The notes beneath the pieces are model-generated. The model was not told where the DNA came from and made no database searches. It saw only the letters and a program-made list of their open reading frames with translations. 64,000 bases of DNA, taken from positions 620,001 through 684,000 of the forward strand of contig JAXBDG010000022.1 in the NCBI GenBank assembly GCA_036320915.1, in the 5' to 3' direction. The DNA comes from Linnemannia elongata (Eukaryota; Mortierellomycota; Mortierellomycetes; Mortierellales; Mortierellaceae). Of the stretch, positions 49,434-59,777 are shown one piece after another; positions within the stretch are counted from its first letter, which is position 1, and the number at the start of each line of letters is the position of its first letter. The position numbers and the translations under genes were made by a program.

Positions 49434-49446
49434 TGTATATAATAAA
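49434..49446 (+). promoter_or_regulatory. Puf-type element fused to polyA signal, CsbD-like copy 2
   Basis: TGTATATAATAAA, with T at the variable position of UGUANAUA. Confidence 0.5.
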
Positions 49447-50176
49447 ATCTCCTCTTCACTTATCCTTTTTTGAACGAGTGTGCTTGAAATGGTCCCTAGC
49501 AGACCGGATGCAGATGAGAAGGACAGTGAAAGAGAACGAGCAAGTAAAAAAAAAAAAAAAAAGTGGTACCGAGGTATATTTTAGCTTTTGAAACACATAT
49601 CGATAACCGCAAGAGAAAAAAAAGAATCTAACGCGCGGTGAGGTGTGTGTGCTTTTGCTTTGTTCCCTCCCAAAGGAAAATTACACAATATGATGTTGAA
49701 ACAAACAAAAATCAACAATACCGAGAATATTATTTATTTTTTTCTGAGTGAGGTGAGTGTGTGTATGTGGGGACAAGCCAGCCGTGACCACAATATGTTT
49801 GTGTGTAACACGAAAACATTTGAAGGGGTGACCCAAATCGATCGGGGGTGGACTTTGCACCGTCAACCAGTCCTTTCAAATGTGACAATCCGTGTGTGCG
49901 ATGACCGAATCGCGCGATTGCTTTTTTTTTGTCCTCTTTCTCGTCTGCTTTCACCTACGTACATGCGTACGTAGAAAGAGGGCGAAGTTACAGTGTGAGA
50001 AGGTGAGCCCCTAGATGGGTCACCGTCACTTTAATTATGTCATCGTGATAGCATTCGATAAACCCACCCTCTTTGACGATGCAAGCCCCTCTATGTAGAA
50101 CAGTGATCTCATCACATTGTAATGATAATGGTTACCCACCCTCCTCACCTTCAAGGGTCCTCCTTCCAGAAACGAA

Positions 50177-50183
50177 TATAAAA
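50177..50183 (+). promoter_or_regulatory. TATA box of CsbD-like copy 3
   Basis: TATAAAA in the conserved context ccagaaacgaatataaaa, 101 bases before the ATG. The context also holds TTCCAGAA, a minimal heat-shock-element-like inverted pair found in this copy only. Confidence 0.6.
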
Positions 50184-50277
50184 CGAGGCGACTTCCCGCA
50201 CATTTTTTTTTTCTATCATCAACCAAACACAAACACACTCAACACAACTCAACCCAACAAACACACATTACTCCAAC

Positions 50278-50562
50278 ATGACCGACAGAATCTCCAACAC
50301 CTTCAACTCCACCGTCGGCGGCGCCAAGCAGACCATCGGCGAGACCATCGGAAACAACAACCTTGCCGCCTCTGGTGCCCAGCAGAAGGCCCAGGCCGAC
50401 GCCGCCCAGAAGGCCGCTGATGCCAAGACCAACGCCGAAGGTGTCGGCCACAAGGTCCAGGGCAACATCCAGCAGAACGTCGGATCGCTCACTGGCAACA
50501 CTAGCATGGAGGCTCGCGGACATGCCAACGAGGTCCGTGGCGATCTCGAGCGCAAGGTCTAA
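50278..50562 (+). CDS. CsbD-like stress protein, copy 3
   Basis: Intronless, 94 residues, start MTDRISNTFNSTVGGAKQTI. It is nearly identical to copies 4 and 5; the notable change is KVQGNIQQNVGSLTGN where the others have KVQGEVQQNV, plus KTNAEGVG for KTHAEGVG. It sits inside a duplicated unit with its promoter and 3' end, so the copies probably share regulation. Role as for the other array members (general stress, CsbD family). Confidence 0.88.
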   Translation: MTDRISNTFNSTVGGAKQTIGETIGNNNLAASGAQQKAQADAAQKAADAKTNAEGVGHKVQGNIQQNVGSLTGNTSMEARGHANEVRGDLERKV

Positions 50563-50620
50563 ACTCAAGCGTAACCTCCCGGTCCCAAGAGCATTTGCTT
50601 TTAGCAACCAGTCAATATTT

Positions 50621-50633
50621 TGTACATAATAAA
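50621..50633 (+). promoter_or_regulatory. Puf-type element fused to polyA signal, CsbD-like copy 3
   Basis: TGTACATAATAAA. Confidence 0.55.
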
Positions 50634-51380
50634 CCTTTCTTTACACCTTATATATCTTCTTTCCTTCCCGAGCGCGTGATTGTTGAGCTATGGATGTGCC
50701 AGGACATGAAGAGAAATGGCTTGAATCGAAGGTTGATGCTAAAGACACAAGATTACACCCCTTTGTCCCCGACTCTGAGTAATCATTTTGACGCTTGTTA
50801 CAGTAAAGAGAAGCTCCCTGCACGTATACGCTCGCTCGCATAATCTTCTCAATCATAGCAACTCTCTCAACAGAATAATTCTCAACGAATAAAAAATAAA
50901 CCTCACATAACGGAGGCATGCCACTTTATGTGAGACAAGAAAAAAAAAATGTTATTCAGGCACAAGTTTGGTATGTTCTTTTGGTCGTTAACGAGTTGTG
51001 TCTAAGATATTATAAACCATTCAAGGCTTAAGTCGATCGGGCATAACCCTGCACTGTCAACCGAGCCCCTTCGAGTGATGGTCCTTGCGTCGATGACCGA
51101 ATCGCGCTTTCGTTCTCTTGCGTATTCCCTGTCATTAACACGTACAGTCGACGTCTGTACATGTACGTAGAAAAATGGCGAAGTTGCAAAGGAAAGGAGG
51201 GGGGAGAGGTCCTTGGGTGGACGCCATCATTTTAATTATGTCACACTGATTACATTCAATGAACCCACTTCCTTGGCAACCTGACACGACCCCGTAGGAA
51301 ATATAGTGATATCATTAAACGTAATGATAATGGTTAACCACCCTCCTCATCTTCACTGGTCCTCTCTCTCCAGAAACGAA

Positions 51381-51387
51381 TATAAAA
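51381..51387 (+). promoter_or_regulatory. TATA box of CsbD-like copy 4
   Basis: TATAAAA in the same ccagaaacgaatataaaa context, 105 bases before the ATG. Confidence 0.6.
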
Positions 51388-51485
51388 AGAGACGACTTCC
51401 CGCACTTTTCTTTTCTCTCACCAACAACTAAAACACACACACACACACTCAACCCAACCCAAACACACACAAACACTACTACAAC

Positions 51486-51770
51486 ATGACTGACAGAATC
51501 TCCAACACCGCAAACTCCTACATCGGCGGCGCCAAGCAGACCATCGGCGAGACCATCGGAAACAACAACCTCGCTGCCTCTGGTGCCCAGCAGAAGGCCC
51601 AGGCCGACGCCGCCCAGAAGGCTGCCGATGCCAAGACCCACGCCGAGGGTGTCGGCCACAAGGTCCAGGGCGAGGTCCAGCAGAATGTCGGATCCTTGAC
51701 CGGAAACACTAGCATGGAGGCTCGTGGACACGCCAACGAAGTCCGTGGTGACTTGGAGCGCAAGGTCTAA
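51486..51770 (+). CDS. CsbD-like stress protein, copy 4
   Basis: Intronless, 94 residues, start MTDRISNTANSYIGGAKQTI, which combines the copy-3/5 beginning with the NSYIGG segment of copy 1; gene conversion or retention of an ancestral segment could explain this. The rest equals copy 5. Second duplicated unit. Very strong C-ending codon bias. Confidence 0.88.
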   Translation: MTDRISNTANSYIGGAKQTIGETIGNNNLAASGAQQKAQADAAQKAADAKTHAEGVGHKVQGEVQQNVGSLTGNTSMEARGHANEVRGDLERKV

Positions 51771-51800
51771 ATCACAACCTCCGGCCGTTCAGCACTTTTT

Positions 51801-51813
51801 TGTACATAATAAA
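51801..51813 (+). promoter_or_regulatory. Puf-type element fused to polyA signal, CsbD-like copy 4
   Basis: TGTACATAATAAA. Confidence 0.55.
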
Positions 51814-52652
51814 CCATTATTTTTTTGCCTACTATTTTTTTTTCTCAAATGTATGTTGAACGTTGAGCGCGGTTGATGTGTCAATGAGGATGCAAGGGAA
51901 GCAAGAAAGATAGGGGCGAGCAAAAACAAAAAATCAAAATGAGACAGAAAATGTGAAAGCCATGAGTTTGAACCCCTTTGGTGTCCTGTACAGTAGAATC
52001 ATCGCTGTTGTGATGCCCAGAATAAAAATTCATCCCAGCATGTTTTTTGTATGCATCGTTACGCCAAGGGCCACTATCTTTATGAAAAAAAAGTTGCGCG
52101 ACGCTGCATTGAAGAAAGTGTATTATGGTTAAGAGGATATTTTTCCTTCCATAGTGGAAAGGCTCAGGCACTGGTTTGAATGCGCCATCATTTTCTTTAG
52201 TGAACTGGCTAACCAAATCGACCTTAGCGCACGATGCGAGTGGGGAATGCATGTGAGAGCAAAAGCCAAGTCATGAGCAGTTGTGTCCATGATACACACC
52301 ATTCAAAGATAGAATTAATCCGGGGGCGTAACCCTGCATCGTCAACCGAATCCAAAGTGACGATTCTCGAGTGTGATGACCGAATCGCGTTGTTGCTCAC
52401 CTGCTTTCAGCTTTGTTCTTTTTTCACGTATTTGCACTTGTACGTAGAAAAAAGGCGAAGTTGCAGAGGGTGGGCGAGAGAGGCCCCTGGGAGGTCGCCG
52501 TCATTTTAATTATGTCACACTGATTACATTCGATGAACCCACTTGCATGACACCCTTACACGACCCCGTAGAAAATATAGTGATATCATTAAACGTAGCG
52601 ATAATGGTTACCCACCCTCCTGACCTTCAAGGGTCCTCTCTCCAGAAACGAA

Positions 52653-52659
52653 TATAAAA
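52653..52659 (+). promoter_or_regulatory. TATA box of CsbD-like copy 5
   Basis: TATAAAA, 101 bases before the ATG, in the shared promoter context. Confidence 0.6.
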
Positions 52660-52753
52660 AGAGGCGACTTCCCGCACATTTTTTTTTTCTATCATCAACC
52701 AAACACAAACACACTAAACCCAACTCAACCCAACAAACACACATTACTCCAAC

Positions 52754-53038
52754 ATGACCGACAGAATCTCCAACACCTTCAACTCCACCGTCGGTGGCGC
52801 CAAGCAGACCATCGGTGAGACCATCGGAAACAACAACCTCGCTGCCTCCGGTGCCCAGCAGAAGGCTCAGGCCGACGCCGCCCAGAAGGCTGCCGATGCC
52901 AAGACCCACGCCGAGGGTGTCGGCCACAAGGTCCAGGGCGAGGTCCAGCAGAATGTCGGATCCTTGACCGGAAACACTAGCATGGAGGCTCGCGGACATG
53001 CCAACGAGGTCCGTGGCGATCTCGAGCGCAAGGTTTAA
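52754..53038 (+). CDS. CsbD-like stress protein, copy 5
   Basis: Intronless, 94 residues. The N-terminus is identical to copy 3 (NTFNSTVGG) and the C-terminal two thirds are identical to copy 4, so the three duplicated-unit genes form a mosaic. Both CsbD-type repeats are intact. Unlike copies 1-4, its Puf-type element is separated from AATAAA by ten bases. Confidence 0.88.
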   Translation: MTDRISNTFNSTVGGAKQTIGETIGNNNLAASGAQQKAQADAAQKAADAKTHAEGVGHKVQGEVQQNVGSLTGNTSMEARGHANEVRGDLERKV

Positions 53039-54063
53039 ACTACACGATCTGAACCGCCTATCCTCAAGACCCTCCACCCACTCTTCCTGAGGGCTTAAGC
53101 TGTACATAACCTTTCTGTAATAAAACACACTTTTTCCGATTACCTATGGTCTCTCTTTTAAATATTATTTCGCATATGAGGAACGAAAGAGCAGTGAGAA
53201 CTACAATGGGCCTTTTAAACAAAGCAAAGAACGTGTCCCCTTCCTTCTATTTTGCTTTTATCGCGCCTTAGTCATTTTCCAAAAAAAAAAAAAAAAAAAA
53301 AAAAAAAAGAAAGAATATGATACCCCACTGCCTTCTTCTTCCCATGTCCAGGAAGCAATTGCCATGTTCTAGCAAGCAGATCGAAGCAGCGTCCATGTCT
53401 CTTTCTTTGTTCGTTCAAAAAGGCAAAGGGCTCACAAGATTTTTGCGTTGGACCTGGCTCTAACCAAATCTGAAGAACAAATGTCAAGCCGATCTCAGAT
53501 CTGTTCCTGTGCCCTGCTTTTATTGGGCGGGGACTACTGCACACACACACACTCCTCCTCTCATAAAAAAAAAATAGAAGACAAACACGTCAATATGCCA
53601 TCATTTACTCCTTTTCCATCACAGCCCATTGATTGGTCTCGAGAGTCGTTTTCTTCGCCTGGTAACTAAACTTCTTTTTGCAGTTTAATGCACTACCAAG
53701 GCAAATATTTTCGATCACGACTTTACTCTAATTTGATGACATCAAGGTTTGCCTTGGCGTCATAGCACCCCAACCCCCCCCCCCCCCCTTTCCCAAAAGT
53801 TCCCTCTTTTTTTTCTTCTCATCACCCATAATCAAGAAAAGCGGACACAACTCGTATCCATGACGGCATTTATCCTCACCGCTACTTACCAGCTCACCTC
53901 TTCGAGGTTTTATAAAAATACATAAAAGCACCACCCCACACGCTCCTCTTCTTTACAACCCATCAATCTATAATCCAATCCAATCAACCAACGCCCCTCT
54001 CACGCGACTCTACAACCTCACCAACACACTCAAAAACTAAACACCAACAAAAACAAAAATAAG
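53039..54063. other. Spacer between CsbD-like copies 5 and 6
   Basis: Contains an A-run (53281-53308), a C-run (about 53774-53788) and TATAAAA at 53911-53917, 153 bases before copy 6. No gene seen. Confidence 0.45.
53101..53124 (+). promoter_or_regulatory. Puf-type element and polyA signal, CsbD-like copy 5
   Basis: TGTACATA at 53101-53108 and AATAAA at about 53119-53124. Confidence 0.5.
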
Positions 54064-54348
54064 ATGACCGACAGACTCGCCAACACTACTAACGCCTACA
54101 TCGGCGCCGCAAAGCAAGCCATCGGAAACACCTTCGGTAACCCCACCCTCGCCGCCACCGGTGCCCAACAACAATCCCAAGCCGAGTCTGCCCAAAAGGC
54201 CGCCGACGCCAAGACCCATGCCCAAGGAGTCGGCCACAAAGTTGAAGGACAGCTCCAGGAAACTGTCGGATCCTTGACGGGGGACAAGAGTGTGGAGGCT
54301 CGCGGGAACGCTAATGAGGTCCGTGGTGATCTCGAGCGCAAGGTTTAA
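54064..54348 (+). CDS. CsbD-like stress protein, copy 6
   Basis: Intronless, 94 residues, the most divergent of the array: MTDRLANTTNAYIGAAKQAI, NTFGNPTLAATGAQQQSQAE and LQETVGSLTGDKSVEARGNA. The GNANEVRGDLERKV end is kept. TGDKSVEARGN is closer to CsbD-like proteins of other fungi (TGDKSQ..SGN), so this may be nearer the ancestral form. Its promoter is not one of the duplicated units. Confidence 0.85.
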   Translation: MTDRLANTTNAYIGAAKQAIGNTFGNPTLAATGAQQQSQAESAQKAADAKTHAQGVGHKVEGQLQETVGSLTGDKSVEARGNANEVRGDLERKV

Positions 54349-54935
54349 AAAAAAAAAAAAGCCTAAAGCCCTCTTCTTTTCAGCCGACATTGTCACCCTT
54401 CCATCTCGCCCCCCCTTTTTTTTTTGGCGACCTGTACATACGAAGCAACTTGTAATAAACATTCTTTTTCGAAACATCATTTGCATTTGCGTACGCTCAA
54501 GTGAATCGTAGTTGATGGACAAAAATATGTATTATTGGTGGTGTATTTCCATTCATCTGAGTAAAGATGCGTATGCGTGAAGGTCGTGGATGTGTTTTTT
54601 TTTTGTTTGTGGTTGTAAAAAAAAAAACGTGTATGAGGGTGGGGTGTATGCTTTTGCGTTGTGTTTGTGGTGGGTAATATGTGAGTGTGTGGTACTGAAT
54701 GTTGTATGTGTTCAATAAAAAAATAACAAAAAAGAGAGGAACGTCATTACTTGACGCACTGTTGTCGTGTCGCGTCCTGTCGTTGAAAAGTATCTGGTCG
54801 TTGAACAGTATCCTGTCGTGAGTATCCTGACAATGAGGTATTCTTAGAAGGTGCTCCAAGACCAGTCGTGAGGGACTGAAGGCATTGGCATGTTTGACGT
54901 GTCTAGAAACATGGACAAAAGACCAAGTATTGATG
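54349..54935. other. 3' flanks of CsbD-like copy 6 and the FYVE gene
   Basis: Convergent 3' ends. Contains tgtacata at 54433-54440 and aataaa at about 54454 for copy 6. A - strand frame at 54497-54958 has no recognisable content and overlaps the last FYVE exon in another frame. Confidence 0.45.
54433..54459 (+). promoter_or_regulatory. Puf-type element and polyA signal, CsbD-like copy 6
   Basis: TGTACATA followed about 14 bases later by AATAAA. Confidence 0.5.
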
Positions 54936-56433
54936 TTAGAGACGTGGGACCAAACCAATAGAAACAGCTATGTATGAACACAGCGTCCAGGTCTGTCATT
55001 GCAACCTTCATTACCTTGAACGGGCCGTGTCTTGATAGCGATATTTTCCGATGCTGACTTTGGGAGCCTCATCACATCTATGTGTAAAATGATAGACAGG
55101 AGGTTAATCAACAGGTTCCAAAAGGTTCGCTCCAAAAAGAAAGATGTTGTATGAAAACACTGAGAAGAGATGCTAATTACCATCGCGACCCAGAGTCTCG
55201 TTGGAAGAGGTGCTGCCTGCAAGAAGTCCGTCTGGGATATGTCCAGTGTTCTTGCGAGTAGGCGACAATCCTGCTGGCTTGCTCTGAGGTGAACCCTTGA
55301 GGGTCGAGTACTCGCTGGGGATGTGGCTGTCTGAAACAGATCCAAAGGTTCCCCTTGCGCTCTGTTGGCTGGTAAAGGTTGTGCCGTTGGAGGGGATCAA
55401 GCCTTGCCACTGCTCATAGGCTTCGAAGCATCCTGTACAGGCTCTGCTGGTAACGCCCATGGCCGGGTTGAAATCCAATGCCTGATCCAGAGGAACAGCT
55501 TTTGAGCAATGAGCGCTGCAAAAGATATCGCCGCATCTAATATGAAATGAATGGGGATTGGTGCATGCAAGGGAAGAATGAGTTGGGTGGTTCCGGAGCA
55601 ATTGAGAGATACGATAATCGAGATACAGAGACAGATTCGAGTTTCAAGACAGAAGCAAATGAAGAATGAAAAGAAGCTAAATAAAAAACAAACATACCTC
55701 CTGCAGTGGTGTCGGCGGTCAAAGAAGCCAAACTCGCGGAGACAGCCTGGCCTGGTGCAGACCTGGGTGCTGCTGTCTGGCTGTGGACAGAGTAATGTAC
55801 AGTACAAGTAAAGTGGAATAGAATTATAATTATCGGATCAGTTGTCCGTCTCTCTTTTTTTTTTTTTTTTTTTGACTTCAATTGCCATGTGGGGAAAAAG
55901 GAGCCTTCCTTCCTTTCGGAACAACTACGAACAAGGGTGAGTATGTTGTTTATTATTACCTTCCAGTGGGCACGGCCGGGACCAGTTGCATTCAAATGGG
56001 CTTCGTTACGGTCGGACCGGTGAGAACTCATGAGAGGGGCCGAGACAATGCGTTGATGCGACGCATTAGCACCAGCCCGACGAGCGACTGGGCTTTTAAC
56101 ACCGCTGGGACTTGGCTTTCCGGTAGGCGAGGACGAGACGGAGGCTGACTGGTAGAGTCGTTGGGTATCGGGTCTAGGGGAGGTATGTGGTTGTTGCTGT
56201 TGTTGTTGCTGCAGCAGGCGTTGTTGATGTTCCCGTTGCTGCTGTTCCAGAACAGCCTGTCGGTACTGCGGCGGGAGCTGCGAGTGCTTGCTTTCGATCT
56301 CTTGTAACGTCGGGGGTGCAGCAAGGGCCTGTTGTTGTTGTTGTTGCTGCTGCTGCTTTTGTTGTTGTTCAAGGAGGGCTTGCCTGTACTCTGGCGGGAG
56401 TTGTGAGTGTTGCTGCTGTTCTGGCTGGGTCAT
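54936..56433 (-). CDS. FYVE-type zinc-finger protein
   Basis: Exons on the - strand 56433-55960, 55780-55698, 55536-55181, 55077-55015 and 54967-54936 give 335 residues. The N-terminal half is Gln-rich with two QLPP(E/Q)YRQA(L/V)LEQQQ repeats. The FYVE finger follows (about 165-220): CTRPGCLREFGFFDRRHHCR, then RCGDIFCSAHCSKAVPL and SRACTGCFEAYEQW, with the RHHCR core basic patch that binds phosphatidylinositol 3-phosphate. It should act on endosomal or vacuolar membranes. It resembles uncharacterised fungal FYVE proteins rather than Vps27 or Fab1, which have extra domains. An alternative in-frame start at 56532 would add 33 residues. The last two short exons are inferred from splice signals; the frame could instead end at 55173. 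Confidence 0.8.
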
Positions 56434-57974
56434 GGTTGTAGCGGTTGTAGTGTTTGTGAGGTGGGACTTGTCTAGTTCCCCTCGAGTCAAGTGGGTGGGG
56501 CGCTGTTTCCTGGTGAGCGAGTAGACGTCCATGTAGAAAAGGAAAGGATGTGTGAAATGGGAGGAAGGGTGGGTGAGTGAAGAAGGGAGAGGAATGAAAG
56601 GGGAAAGAAAAGAAAAGAAGAAAGAGAGGGGAAGGAAGGGAGTGAGTAAGAATGGGGTGTGACAAAGAAGAAAAGAAGAAAAAAAAGGGACGAAAGGGAA
56701 AGAAAGAAACAACCAAAGAGAGAATCGTTTTTATCCGTACGAGTACCCATCCCTGCCTTTACCTTCTTTTGCTTCCTTGCTCTATCGGTCTCAAAACACT
56801 TCAGGGAGACCCCAGAGTGACAGCCCCCCAAAATCCAATCCCAGAACTAGCATTCACAAGTACCTTGAACCATGTACCTCTCTTCTCTCACTCTCGCTTC
56901 CTTCTAAACTTCTACCAATCGAATCTGAAGGGGTCCTTGTTGATGCAAGTGTGCGTAAGAACTATTCTTGCCCCGCCTTTTTTTTTTTTTTTTTTGTTGT
57001 CTTTTTCATCTCTACGACAACAGACCATTGCGTCTGTTGTTAATCCTGTTGTCGTTTGTTGGTTGTTCAATGAGGAGCGGGCAACACATTGGATGCTCGT
57101 ATGCACATCTTCTCTGGTGCTAAAACGAACAACAATAGCAACAACTTGATCAAGAATTACAACTACAGTCAGACCAACAAAGTACTGTACATCCATCCCT
57201 GCCCTTCCTTTCCTCTTTTCTGTTTCTCTCTTCCGCCCTGTCCCCTTGTCGTTTTCACCTAGAAACGAAGAGGAAAAAAGAGGGGGGGGGGGGGGGGCAC
57301 AAAGAGAGAGAGAGAGAGAGGGAAAGATGGACGTGAGGGGTGTGTGTGTTGTTGTGTTTGTTTATTGTGTTGGTTGGTTGTGTGGCCATTGCGTTCCCGC
57401 AGGCTTCTCACTGCTTCTTTTCCTTCAAGTTCAATCCGATCCTGAGACACATCCAGGGGCCAAATTGGACAGTAGCAAAAACGATCAAAACAAACCAAAC
57501 AACTCACTTGCTTCTTTCTCCCTCCAAAAGTACAACGCGCAAACACATCTTTTACCATCCCATTTAAGTACGATGAGAACAATACCACAACCACTCAATC
57601 CTAATTTTACTTTCTTCGTTTTGTTTTTCTTCCCTTGTGAAGAATACCTCCAATGTCCTATGGATAAGCCAACAAGGAACTGGATGAAAACAAGGGGGGA
57701 GTGAGGGAAGACTATCGTCGGTTGCAAATTTGATCCCTCATTTCCTTTCCAACCTCACCTCCCAGGGCACTCCGCTTTCTTCGCGAAGTTGCCTTTTTTT
57801 CTATTAGTGCCAAGGCGCTAATTCTGTTACCCATTGATCGCGTTACAACCTTCCTTGGCTCATCCATGGCTTACCCATTGGTATTTGGCTCTAAGCACAG
57901 CTGCTGGGGGATTGGGTAATGTTTGCTAGATGTTTATTCAAGAGTCGACGAGACACTGAAGTGCGAGTTTGCCC
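56434..57974. other. Spacer between the FYVE and FKBP12 genes, no gene seen
   Basis: Upstream region of the FYVE gene (A/G-rich on the + strand), a G-run at 57281-57297 followed by (GA)n, and the 3' flank of FKBP12. Frames at 56652-57149 and 57246-57704 are low-complexity without family resemblance. Confidence 0.45.
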
Positions 57975-58999
57975 TCAGTTGCGAATCTCCAAAAGTTCAA
58001 CGTCAAAGATGAGGTTGGAGAGACCAGGAATGACGGGGGGCATACCGCGAGCACCGTACCCATAGTCGTAGGTAATGTGCAGCACAGCCCTCTCTCCTAC
58101 CGACATCAATGGGACACCTAATATGCACCATCGGGTTATTTTGGTTGTTGCAGATATAATAATGAGTAGGTGGACAAGGTGAACATTGTGGAATTGTTTG
58201 AACAAGAGAAAGGAGTAGATATAGCGAAATGTAAATAATATGCAGTGAATGAACGAGATGATTTAACGGGTAAAGTCCATTCGGACGATATCATCATCAG
58301 CGAACCCCCTCCCCTCTCTTCTTCTTCCTTTTCTTTCTTTTCGTTGTTCCCTTTTTGTCCCTTGTGCATGCTGCACCTCCCCCTGGCACACCGTCATTGT
58401 TGATGGTGTTTTTATCTATTGTTATTGGTTGTTGGCTGGGGTTCTTTTTTTTTGAACTACGGTTGGGTTGCAAATGTCGTGTGCACAATCGAAAGGGTAT
58501 AAAAGGAGCGATGAAAGAGACGCGATATAAAATTACCTTTCTCCCAGCCCTTAATAACACGTCCGACTCCGATCGGGGTGACAAAGGGCTCGCCCCGGTC
58601 CCTTGACGAATCGAACTTGCGGCCATTCTCAAGCTGCATATTGGCATCGGCATTGGCATTGGTAGGAATGAAGGAAAGAAAGAATAAGTACATTTTTTTG
58701 TTGTTAGGGATAGGCGGTGTAGTATAGTTACTGTACATGGTCGTCCACTTACTGTGCCGGTGTCTAGGTAGGTATATGTACATTGACAATAACATAGGAA
58801 CAAAGGCGTTAGCTGATGATATCGATCCGATATATTCGTCTGATATCAGTGCAAAAGTGTTCATCAATATAGCACGACCCTTTTGATCCTATATGATTAA
58901 ATAACAAATAAATAACATACAGTGCATGACAACGGTCTGTCCTGGCTGAGGGAAGTTGATTCCGTCTCCAGGGGTGATGGTCTTCTTGGTGACTCCCAT
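57975..58999 (-). CDS. FPR1: FKBP12 peptidyl-prolyl cis-trans isomerase
   Basis: Exons on the - strand 58999-58921, 58763-58753, 58633-58537 and 58117-57975 give 109 residues, the normal FKBP12 size. The second exon is only 11 bases and restores the HYTGT strand, with the FK506-contacting tyrosine. Other active-site residues are present: FDSSRDR (Asp), [10 protein letters not shown] (Val, Ile, Trp), [16 protein letters not shown] (Tyr) and FDVELLEI. Known roles of the family: proline isomerase, and the receptor that delivers FK506 to calcineurin and rapamycin to TOR. The 80s loop reads [13 protein letters not shown]. Divergent from MDM34 across about 780 bases. Confidence 0.93.
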
Positions 59000-59777
59000 A
59001 GCTAACAGGTGAATGTAATGTAATGTAGTGTAATGAAGAGAAAGAAAAAAAAAAAAAAAAAGAAGCTGATCTCTTTCCCTAGCTTCCTTGCTTCGCTTCT
59101 TCCCTCCTTCCCTGCTACGCAAAACCGCCGTCACTTTTTTTTTTTTTCTTTTTCAATTCGCAGTAATCGTTTATTTCCTTTTTCAAGGTTGTTGTTGTAT
59201 CCTAGTCCTGTACTTGTAGTATCGGATGTCTTTTCTTCCATTCTCTACTTCAGCCTACCTTCTCTCCTTCCCTTCCCTTTTTCTTCTCTTTCCCCATCCT
59301 TACCTCCCCTTACTTTTCTTTTTTTCTTTCTTTGAACCCTTTTCCTCTTCTATCATCCATTGGCATTTCTCACTCGAGTCCTCTATCCATCACCTGACCC
59401 TCCTTCCCCTTCCTTCTTTCCCGCCTTCTCTCCGACACCTCAACCTTCAACCTTCGACCTTCGACCAGTCTGGCACCCTCCGGTACCTGGGACAACTGCC
59501 ACCCCTCTCGCCTTCTCCCACTTTCTCACACTCTTTCTCACTCCACAACCTACAACCAACCAACCAGGACACACCTTTTTGTCGAATGACCCCTTGTTTC
59601 CCCCGTGGTCTCTCCATCAGAACCAGTCCACACCTACTCCTCTGAATCACTCTTTTCTTCACCTCACAACAGGACACACACACACACACTTTGGACTTCA
59701 ACAGTCTCCTTCCTTCCCGCCCGACTCGTAAACATATTACCCCGTCAGATTCAACACACGACGACAACTGATCCGCC
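59000..59777. promoter_or_regulatory. Divergent promoter region of FKBP12 and MDM34
   Basis: 778 bases between two outward-pointing start codons. The MDM34 side is C/T-rich from 59230 on. No clear TATA box; no gene seen. Confidence 0.4.

Larger units (their letters stand above)
49340..50277. other. Spacer and promoter of CsbD-like copy 3
   Basis: Includes the 3' UTR of copy 2, an A-run (49545-49562), and from about 49835 the first of three duplicated promoter units: gatgaccgaatcgcg, acgtagaaa, tttaattatgtca, a conserved caagggtcct block and TATAAAA at 50177-50183. No gene seen. Confidence 0.5.
50563..51485. other. Spacer and promoter of CsbD-like copy 4
   Basis: 3' UTR of copy 3, about 400 bases of unremarkable sequence, then the second duplicated promoter unit from about 51025 with TATAAAA at 51381-51387. 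No gene seen. Confidence 0.5.
51771..52753. other. Spacer and promoter of CsbD-like copy 5
   Basis: 3' UTR of copy 4, unremarkable sequence to about 52310, then the third duplicated promoter unit with TATAAAA at 52653-52659. No gene seen. Confidence 0.5.

Noticed and set aside
47922..54348. Regularly spaced repeats as a CRISPR-like array
   Set aside because: The repeats are CsbD-like genes and promoters about 1.2 kb apart in a eukaryotic genome; no short direct repeats with spacers.
54497..54958. Minus-strand 153-codon frame overlapping the FYVE 3' end
   Set aside because: Different frame from the last FYVE exon, His/Asn/Thr-rich without recognisable content; likely 3' UTR.
57246..57704. 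152-codon + strand frame between the FYVE and FKBP12 genes
   Set aside because: Starts in a G-run and (GA)n tract, with Cys/Val/Phe low complexity; no family resemblance.
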